Part shown: positions 58,741 through 64,000 of the stretch, one piece after another | How positions within the stretch are numbered: position 1 is the first letter of the stretch | Layout of the letters: every line of letters begins with the position of its first letter | NCBI GenBank assembly: GCA_001442985.1 | Contig: LDYB01000019.1 | Location: 327,000 to 390,999, forward strand | Origin: Armatimonadetes bacterium DC | GTDB lineage: Bacteria; Armatimonadota; Fimbriimonadia; Fimbriimonadales; GBS-DC | DNA: 64,000 nucleotides | Direction of reading: 5' to 3' | Translations under genes and position numbers: made by a program | The notes under the pieces: generated by a model | Seen by the model: only the letters and a program-made list of their open reading frames with translations | Told to the model about the DNA's origin: nothing | The model's database searches: none

Positions 58741-61464
58741 ATGACACGGAAGGTCGCACTCATGATGACGATGCTCACCATCAGCACGGCTCTGGCACAA
58801 GGAGGGCACCCACGCCCCGATTTCGAACGCACCGAGTGGATCAACCTGAACGGTCTCTGGGAGTTCCAGTTTGACCCCAACAACCGGGGGCTTGCCGAGA
58901 ACTGGCAGACTCTGGAGAAGCCCTACGCGCTCACGATCCGCGTGCCCTACGGCTGGGAAAGCAAGCTCAGCGGCGTGGAGCGCAAAGACTATAAGGGCGT
59001 CGCATGGTATCGCCGCGAGTTCAGCCTGCCCGAAAACTGGAACGGCAAGCGCGTCTGGCTCTGCTTCGGCGCGGTAGACCACAAGGCAGAAGTGTGGGTC
59101 AATGGGCAATCAGTCGGGACGCACGAGGGGGGCTACTCGGAGTTTCGCTTTGACATCACGCCGTATGTGCGCTTCGGACGCCCCAACACCCTCGTGGTGC
59201 GTGTGGAAGACTTCACCGACCCCGAAACCCCGCTCGGCAAGCAGATTCCCAGCTGGTACACCAGCACGAGCGGCATCTGGCAAACCGTGTGGCTGGAAGC
59301 CACAGGCGAGGCATGGATTGAGGGCTGCCGGATCATCCCTCAGGCAGATTCCAGCGGCGTGCCCACAGGGGTGATGGAGTTCAATCTCACCGTAAGACCC
59401 CTGCCCCGCGAGCCGCTGGTGGTGGAAGTCCGCTCGCGCAACCGCAAGTTCCCCACCGTTCACGAAGTTGTGCCCGAAGCGGGGCGTTCCGCAGTGGAAT
59501 TGACTTTTTCGCTAACGGTACCCAAACCCCAGTTCTGGACGCCTGACACGCCCACGCTTTATCCTTATGAGATTCGCCTGCTCTCCGCCGACCGCAAGTG
59601 GGTCTATGACCGCGTGCTGGGCTACTTTGGCATCCGCACGGTGCGCTGGGGCGCGTACAACAATAGCCCGTTCACCTATGTGCTGCTGAATGGCAAGCCC
59701 ATCTATCTGCGGGCGGTGCTGGATCAGTCTTTCAACCCCGACGGCATCTACACCGCGCCTGACGATGCGTTTCTCAAGCGCGATGTGGAACTGGCGAAGC
59801 AGGCGGGCTTTAACATGCTCCGTATCCATATCAAGGCGGATGAGCCGCGCAAACTCTACTGGGCAGACAAACTCGGCATGCTGGTGCAGGCGGACATCCC
59901 ATGCTTCTATCAGCCCTCCGAACGCGCCCGCAGCCTCTTTGAAAAAACCCTGCGCGACCAGATTCGGCGCGACTTCAACCACCCCAGCATTATCATCTGG
60001 ACAATTTTCAACGAAGAGTGGGGTATCGGACGAATCGACAACACACCGCGTGAGCATCGCGTGGACTGGGTGCTGCAGATGGTGCGCCTCGCCCGCGAGT
60101 TAGACCCCACCCGCCTCGTGCAGGACAACACGGGCTGGGCGCATCTGGAAACCGACCTCAACTCGTTCCACTGGTATGGGCGCAATGTAGACCTCTTCCG
60201 CCAGATGTATCAGACGGTCAACCAGATCGATGTGGGTCCGGGCAAGGCGTGGAATTACATCGACGGGCGCGCGAGTCGGGGTGAGCCGTTCATCAACAAC
60301 GAATACAGCTACCTCGCGGCGAACGATGGCGACGGCGACTGGTCATGGGGCAACCTGTTCGCCACGAACGCCCTGCGTAGCCTTGATAAACTCGTGGGCT
60401 ACTGCTACACCGAGCTGACCGATGTTGAATGGGAGCATAACGGCGTCTATAACTACGACCGCTCCCCCAAAGAGTTCGGCTACGACTTCTGGGCGAAGGG
60501 GATGTCGGTGCGCGATGTGTTCGCCGAGGACTTTCTGGTGCTGGATGTGCCCGCCATCAAGCGCGCCCAGCCGGGCGAGACAGTGCAGGTTCCCATCCTG
60601 TTCAGCCACTACTCTGGCAAGTGGAGCGACAAACCGCTCCGCCTTTACTACAAGCTGGACTGGATTGACACGCTGGGCAAGCGCCACTGGGGCAAGCCAC
60701 AGAGCATTCTCATCAGGGATGGCGTGCCCCCCTATCGCCTCACGGGACTAACGGTCGCAGAACTGACCTTACCTGATGAGCCGTGCCTCGCCACAATGGT
60801 CGCGTGGATTGAAGACCCACAGGAGAACCGCATCCACATTAACTACACCCAGTGGGCGGTGGGGCTGGAGAATCTGCCGATGCAGGTGCGTGTGGGGCGG
60901 CGGTGGGTGTTGCGCTTTGACCCCACGCAGTATGCGCGGAGCGAGTTCAGCGAGCTGAGCGCGCCGCCTACTCCCATCAAAGATAAGCACTACGGGCGCG
61001 GGCACGGTTTCGTGGAGTATCGCATCCCCCTGCCTGACGAGGTGGATGTGAGCCGCCTCAAACGCATCACCCTGCGCGTGGAAATCGCCGCCAAAGCGGG
61101 GCGCGAGAAGGTGGACTGGGCGCAACGGGTTCACCCCGAAGACTATCCGCAAACCGACGGCAAGAAGTTCCCCTCGCGCGTGCTGGTGGAGATTGCGGGC
61201 GTGCGGGCAGGCGCGTGGGACTTGCCCGACGACCCTGCCGATGCGCGAGGCGTGCTGTCGCACTGGGCGGGTGTTGAGCGCGGCTCCTACGGCTACCTGA
61301 TGGAGGCGAGCATTTCCGTAGACCCCCTCGTGCAGGCGGAGCTGGCGAAGGAGCGAGCGATTCGCGTGCGGCTCATTGTGCCTCCCGACAAAGCGGGCGG
61401 GCTGGCGCTCTACGGCGCCACGATGGGCTGCTACCCCTTGCCGCCAACGGTAATTGTGGAGTAA
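58741..61464 (+). CDS. Secreted glycoside hydrolase family 2 enzyme
   Basis: 907 residues. The signal peptide MTRKVALMMTMLTISTALAQ defines the start at 58741 (a TTG at 58720 is also in frame). The sugar-binding domain has INLNGLWEFQFDPNNRGLAE and VAWYRREFSLPENWNGKRVW. The barrel carries the acid/base Glu in SIIIWTIFNEEWGIG and the nucleophile Glu in PFINNEYSYLAANDGDGDWS. GKPIYLRAVLDQSFNPDGIY is typical of GH2. About 250 C-terminal residues form extra beta domains. It should cleave beta-linked galactosides, glucuronides or mannosides outside the cell; which of these is not clear. Confidence 0.88.
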   Translation: MTRKVALMMTMLTISTALAQGGHPRPDFERTEWINLNGLWEFQFDPNNRGLAENWQTLEKPYALTIRVPYGWESKLSGVERKDYKGVAWYRREFSLPENWNGKRVWLCFGAVDHKAEVWVNGQSVGTHEGGYSEFRFDITPYVRFGRPNTLVVRVEDFTDPETPLGKQIPSWYTSTSGIWQTVWLEATGEAWIEGCRIIPQADSSGVPTGVMEFNLTVRPLPREPLVVEVRSRNRKFPTVHEVVPEAGRSAVELTFSLTVPKPQFWTPDTPTLYPYEIRLLSADRKWVYDRVLGYFGIRTVRWGAYNNSPFTYVLLNGKPIYLRAVLDQSFNPDGIYTAPDDAFLKRDVELAKQAGFNMLRIHIKADEPRKLYWADKLGMLVQADIPCFYQPSERARSLFEKTLRDQIRRDFNHPSIIIWTIFNEEWGIGRIDNTPREHRVDWVLQMVRLARELDPTRLVQDNTGWAHLETDLNSFHWYGRNVDLFRQMYQTVNQIDVGPGKAWNYIDGRASRGEPFINNEYSYLAANDGDGDWSWGNLFATNALRSLDKLVGYCYTELTDVEWEHNGVYNYDRSPKEFGYDFWAKGMSVRDVFAEDFLVLDVPAIKRAQPGETVQVPILFSHYSGKWSDKPLRLYYKLDWIDTLGKRHWGKPQSILIRDGVPPYRLTGLTVAELTLPDEPCLATMVAWIEDPQENRIHINYTQWAVGLENLPMQVRVGRRWVLRFDPTQYARSEFSELSAPPTPIKDKHYGRGHGFVEYRIPLPDEVDVSRLKRITLRVEIAAKAGREKVDWAQRVHPEDYPQTDGKKFPSRVLVEIAGVRAGAWDLPDDPADARGVLSHWAGVERGSYGYLMEASISVDPLVQAELAKERAIRVRLIVPPDKAGGLALYGATMGCYPLPPTVIVE

Positions 61465-61644
61465 GGGGGTGTTTGATCGAGCCTGTGCAGGTAGCGCGTA
61501 ATCCAGCACGAGCTGGCGGGGTCTATTGCCTGCGCCAGCCGAAACTCCCAGTCCAGAGGCGACGACTTTGTCAAGAGCGTCGCCAGCCACGCAAAAGGAC
61601 GACCCACAACCACACCGACGCACCTGAGCCAGCCCATTCTTAGC
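61465..61644. other. Intergenic space after the glycosidase
   Basis: 180 bases without a gene that can be supported. A 68-codon minus-strand frame (61431-61637) runs into the end of the glycosidase gene and resembles no family. No hairpin with a T-run was found. Confidence 0.4.
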
Positions 61645-61962
61645 TCACCTTGCCCTTATGCAATCTGTTTCAAAAGCGAGTCCCGTGTGTGCCGATACCG
61701 TGCCTGCTACCTGTCTCCAGACACGCTCCTGACTGGCTTTGCGACGCAGCTGGCGCGCCCAGCGCGTACTGGCGGTTTTCGGCTTACGGTGAGCCCATGC
61801 GCCAATCACGCCTGACGCATGCCATCCTGCCACTATCTGCTGCCCCGCAGGCGACCCAATCGGCACGATGGTCACGCGCACCTGCTGTCCCTCGGGCAGG
61901 TCTAAGGGTTGATTCAGCACAAGGTGTTGCCCTTCGTAGCGCGCTTCCACGATGGCAGCCAT
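61645..61962 (-). CDS. DUF104 / AF2212-type antitoxin-like protein
   Basis: 105 residues. The first 35 (AAIVEARYEGQHLVLNQPLD, LPEGQQVRVTIVPIG) match the small beta domain of DUF104/AF2212 proteins, which are antitoxins for PIN toxins. The rest, WARQLRRKASQERVWRQVAG and so on, is basic and unassigned and longer than usual. No PIN toxin gene follows downstream, so it appears to be an orphan. The promoter-like GGGTATCATACAG and a GGGAG site precede the ATG on the minus strand. Confidence 0.5.
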   Translation of the reverse strand: MAAIVEARYEGQHLVLNQPLDLPEGQQVRVTIVPIGSPAGQQIVAGWHASGVIGAWAHRKPKTASTRWARQLRRKASQERVWRQVAGTVSAHTGLAFETDCIRAR

Positions 61963-62041
61963 CTTTGTCTCCCTGTCTGTATGATACCCCTAAATGGGAA
62001 TGCACTTAGCCGGTCGCTCCAGAGTCGCACAAACAGCTCCT

Positions 62042-62433
62042 CTACTCACCCCTCTGATACAGCCGCCACACCCAGTATCCAGCACCTACACCAGCAAGAA
62101 ACAGACAAACGGGCAAGCAAAACACTGAGTGCGCTGCGACTTTGCCCTTGCCCAATACACCTGTTCGCCCATAGGCGACCTCGACATACCCCTGATCGTC
62201 CCCTTTCTGGAAGATAGTACACCGCTTGCCATGGAGGCAATTCATGCGGGAGTTGTTGCCACTGCAGCCGGTGGTCAGCAAATAGAGCAGGGCGTTGACC
62301 GATTTCGCGCAGGGGATATCGGGGAGGGGCACCGTTTGCGTTTGCGTCCGCAGAGGACTTTTTTGAGGAGGGGTTCGAGAAGGGCACACTCTTTGTCGGT
62401 CAGATTGCTGGGATAAGCTGTTCGCTGGCTCAT
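62042..62433 (-). pseudogene. IS5-family transposase remnant (N-terminal part, frameshifted)
   Basis: From ATG 62433 the minus strand reads MSQRTAYPSNLTDKECALLE followed by PLLKK, the typical start of IS5-group transposases. The match then jumps frames: PPRYPLREI and QWQQLPHELPPWQAVYYLPE in one frame, SVNALLYLLTTGC in another. All of these are the expected order of the transposase head. Downstream of about 62200 the similarity ends in an unrelated hydrophobic stretch. No second half, no partner inverted repeats and no target duplication were recognised, so it is a dead fragment. Confidence 0.7.
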
Positions 62434-62475
62434 AGTGGAACGAAGTATACCCAACCCAGCTTCCTAGATTGCCTC

Positions 62476-62985
62476 TTACAAAATAGAGTATATCCTTTCC
62501 TCAGTTAATCCGACCTCTTGAAGCATGCGAGAAGCCACACTATCTCGTTGGCATACAATCCCATACAGTATGTGATGCGTCCCAACCCAGCGTTCAGGAG
62601 ACTGGGCAGCTTGAGCAAGGGCGATGCGCGTAGCATCACGAGCTTGTATTGACAAGGTAGGGTTATTGTGCACTAAATCTGATGGCATCAGAGACAGATG
62701 CTGTCTAATACGCATTCGCAAACTCTCAATGTCGATTCCAAGATCTTCCATCACTTGCGCAACAACACCCTGTCGCTGGCTAAGAATTGCGAGGAGTAAA
62801 TGTTCGGGCTGTATTTCAGAGTGCTTATATGTTTGAGCAAGACGGGCTGCGTCGTAATATACCTTTCTTGCGACCTCGCTCATCCGATGCCAGCTGACAC
62901 CACCCACGTAAGCCACGAGACGGGATAGAGCGGACTCGACGAAAAGCATCACCGAGTCGATCCAACCGCGTAGTAAATCTAACAT
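62476..62985 (-). CDS. Clp N-terminal-domain protein without ATPase
   Basis: 169 residues from ATG 62985, which has GGAGG 10 bases upstream. An N-terminal amphipathic or membrane-associated segment (LDLLRGWIDSVMLFVESALS) is followed by two Clp-N repeats: ARKVYYDAARLAQTYKHSEI, QPEHLLLAILSQRQGVVAQV, and IQARDATRIALAQAAQSPER, VGTHHILYGIVCQRDSVASR. These normally sit at the front of ClpA/ClpC and bind adaptors or substrates. With no AAA module it could be an adaptor or decoy. It begins 18 bases after the RHS gene and may protect against, or help process, that product. Confidence 0.72.
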   Translation of the reverse strand: MLDLLRGWIDSVMLFVESALSRLVAYVGGVSWHRMSEVARKVYYDAARLAQTYKHSEIQPEHLLLAILSQRQGVVAQVMEDLGIDIESLRMRIRQHLSLMPSDLVHNNPTLSIQARDATRIALAQAAQSPERWVGTHHILYGIVCQRDSVASRMLQEVGLTEERIYSIL

Positions 62986-63002
62986 TGTGAATATACCTCC
63001 AG

Positions 63003-64000
63003 TCACCACACCAATCTATCAAATAGCCACGGATAAGTCTCATATGCTGCATCTCCAAGATCAGTGATACTGATGTCAGTTCCTGTTACCCAGCTGGCAA
63101 AATGTGCTATAATAGGTTTGCCCGTTTTCGTCTCTACGATTGTATCGACTGCTCGCCCCACGCCATAGGAAGTAACAGCACATATAGTGACTAATATACC
63201 ACCGACAACAGGTCTTCGAATAGTGGGTGGGTACTTTGGGAATCCGCGAACGGGTGGTTTCTCGTAATCCTTTGGCATCCACCTGAAGTCACCAGGCTCA
63301 GTTCCCCAAGGCATGGAAGGGTTTTCGATAACCCACCTCATACTGGGCGTTAGGGGTTGCTTTCCACTCGGATCCACTAGCTGCACAGGCTCATTCCCAC
63401 AATACCCATACCCATTCAGCGTTAGGGGCTGGTAGATAGACCCCAACCACGGATCTACCTGCAAAAACCGCCCTACCGCAGGGTCGTACCAACGAACCCC
63501 AACCTTCTGCAATCCCCCTGTAAACGGCTCGTTCCGATAACCCCACGCCCCATTCCAGTCGTAGGTCTCGCGGGTGCCGTTTATCAGGTCGCCAAACGCA
63601 TCCGTGAGAGGCGCAGGCGAGTACGCACCACTGGCAGTGGACTTCGCGGCTAAGTCCCCACGCCAGCTCCAGTGCTTGTACTCGGTTCCCGCGTTGCTCA
63701 CCTGCTGGTACATCGCTGCACCGTAGCCGTAGTATACCCACTCCCCATTCACACGCTCCGCAATTAGAGTGTCCCCTGAATACAAATACGCCACCTGAAG
63801 GGTACCCCGCGTCGCCCGCACACGACGACCCAAACCATCATATTCATACACCCAGCCCACACTATCCCCCTGCTTCTGCAGACTGGTCAGATTTCCTTCC
63901 ACATCATACCCCAGCAACCAGGGCTCACCACCAACCCGACGCACGGTTACATTCCCATCAGCGTCATGCTCCCAACTCTGACCATTCAAGGATACCAACT
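63003..64000 (-). CDS. RHS-repeat protein, C-terminal part (cut by the window edge)
   Basis: At least 331 residues, open at the 5' edge. YD-type repeats are visible ([55 protein letters not shown]). The RHS core then ends in [20 protein letters not shown] and [20 protein letters not shown]. The last 115 residues after DPSG are variable: [20 protein letters not shown] suggests one hydrophobic segment and [20 protein letters not shown] follows. This tail is where RHS proteins carry a toxin, but no nuclease or other toxin motif is recognised. The region is AT-richer than the flanking genes. Confidence 0.82.
   Translation of the reverse strand, partial: LVSLNGQSWEHDADGNVTVRRVGGEPWLLGYDVEGNLTSLQKQGDSVGWVYEYDGLGRRVRATRGTLQVAYLYSGDTLIAERVNGEWVYYGYGAAMYQQVSNAGTEYKHWSWRGDLAAKSTASGAYSPAPLTDAFGDLINGTRETYDWNGAWGYRNEPFTGGLQKVGVRWYDPAVGRFLQVDPWLGSIYQPLTLNGYGYCGNEPVQLVDPSGKQPLTPSMRWVIENPSMPWGTEPGDFRWMPKDYEKPPVRGFPKYPPTIRRPVVGGILVTICAVTSYGVGRAVDTIVETKTGKPIIAHFASWVTGTDISITDLGDAAYETYPWLFDRLVW

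Noticed and set aside
61431..61637. 68-codon minus-strand frame after the glycosidase
   Set aside because: It overlaps the 3' end of the glycosidase gene, has no ribosome-binding site and resembles no family.
62046..62387. Two overlapping 113-115 codon frames read as intact genes
   Set aside because: Pieces of an IS5 transposase head are split across these frames; they are remnants, not genes.

Overview
The window looks like a piece of the chromosome of an Armatimonadota bacterium, probably of the Fimbriimonadales/thermophilic hot-spring type. This is inferred from the content. There are three pseudopilin-like proteins with the [14 protein letters not shown] leader followed by FPVF(A/S)xAR(E/A)KARQ. 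The genome is GC-rich and gene-dense with very short intergenic gaps. There are many secreted proteins carrying dockerin-like calcium loops. A recurring -10-like box, GGGTAYAMT, sits directly in front of start codons and suggests frequent leaderless transcription. No tRNA, CRISPR array or complete insertion sequence was seen.

Layout. 1-6.8 kb: the end of a membrane-protein gene, a phage-holin-like protein, a PmeII-type restriction-modification pair, an FAD amine oxidase, a SurA/PrsA-like chaperone, a sugar isomerase-like TIM barrel and an ANTAR response regulator. 6.9-10.6 kb: a secreted dockerin-like protein, a pseudopilin, and an ECF sigma factor with an anti-sigma factor that carries an STN domain. 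10.6-12.5 kb: a HEPN protein overlapping a frameshifted PIN gene. 12.5-19.2 kb: a second dockerin-like protein, a WD40 protein, a transhydrogenase alpha-1 subunit, and an operon of a short aldehyde dehydrogenase, an NTF2-like protein and LarE. 19.2-21.7 kb: rpsT with its terminator, RNase P RNA on the opposite strand, and a second restriction-modification pair with an HNH nuclease. 21.7-26.5 kb: an SDR, a rhodanese, and a secreted-protein cluster (tail-fibre-like protein, metalloprotease, dockerin-like protein).

26.5-40.1 kb is mostly minus-strand housekeeping genes: nuoM-zwf-VOC; two S41 peptidases followed by rpiB and hflX; an HlyD-type adaptor; a DASS transporter; and NfeD-cdsA. 40.2-48.8 kb is a nine-gene plus-strand surface-glycan cluster: flippase, three GT4 glycosyltransferases, a polymerase/ligase, and PglC-, PglD- and PglE-like enzymes that would make and load a bacillosamine-type primer sugar. 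48.8-54.7 kb: a LacI regulator, a HIBADH-family dehydrogenase, two pseudopilins (one with a LacI-type palindrome in its leader), an amidohydrolase and a secreted post-COAP-1-like protein. 54.7-64 kb: YggU, a membrane-anchored protein, a DUF255 protein without its CxxC behind a perfect 23-bp palindrome, an alpha/beta hydrolase, a GH2 glycosidase, a DUF104 protein, an IS5 transposase remnant, a Clp-N-only protein and the 3' end of an RHS gene.

The secreted proteins, pseudopilins, sigma/anti-sigma pair, C-terminal processing peptidases and glycan cluster together describe an organism that invests heavily in its cell surface. The accessory genes (HEPN/PIN, two R-M systems, RHS end, glycan polymerase) are visibly AT-richer than their neighbours, which fits acquisition by transfer.
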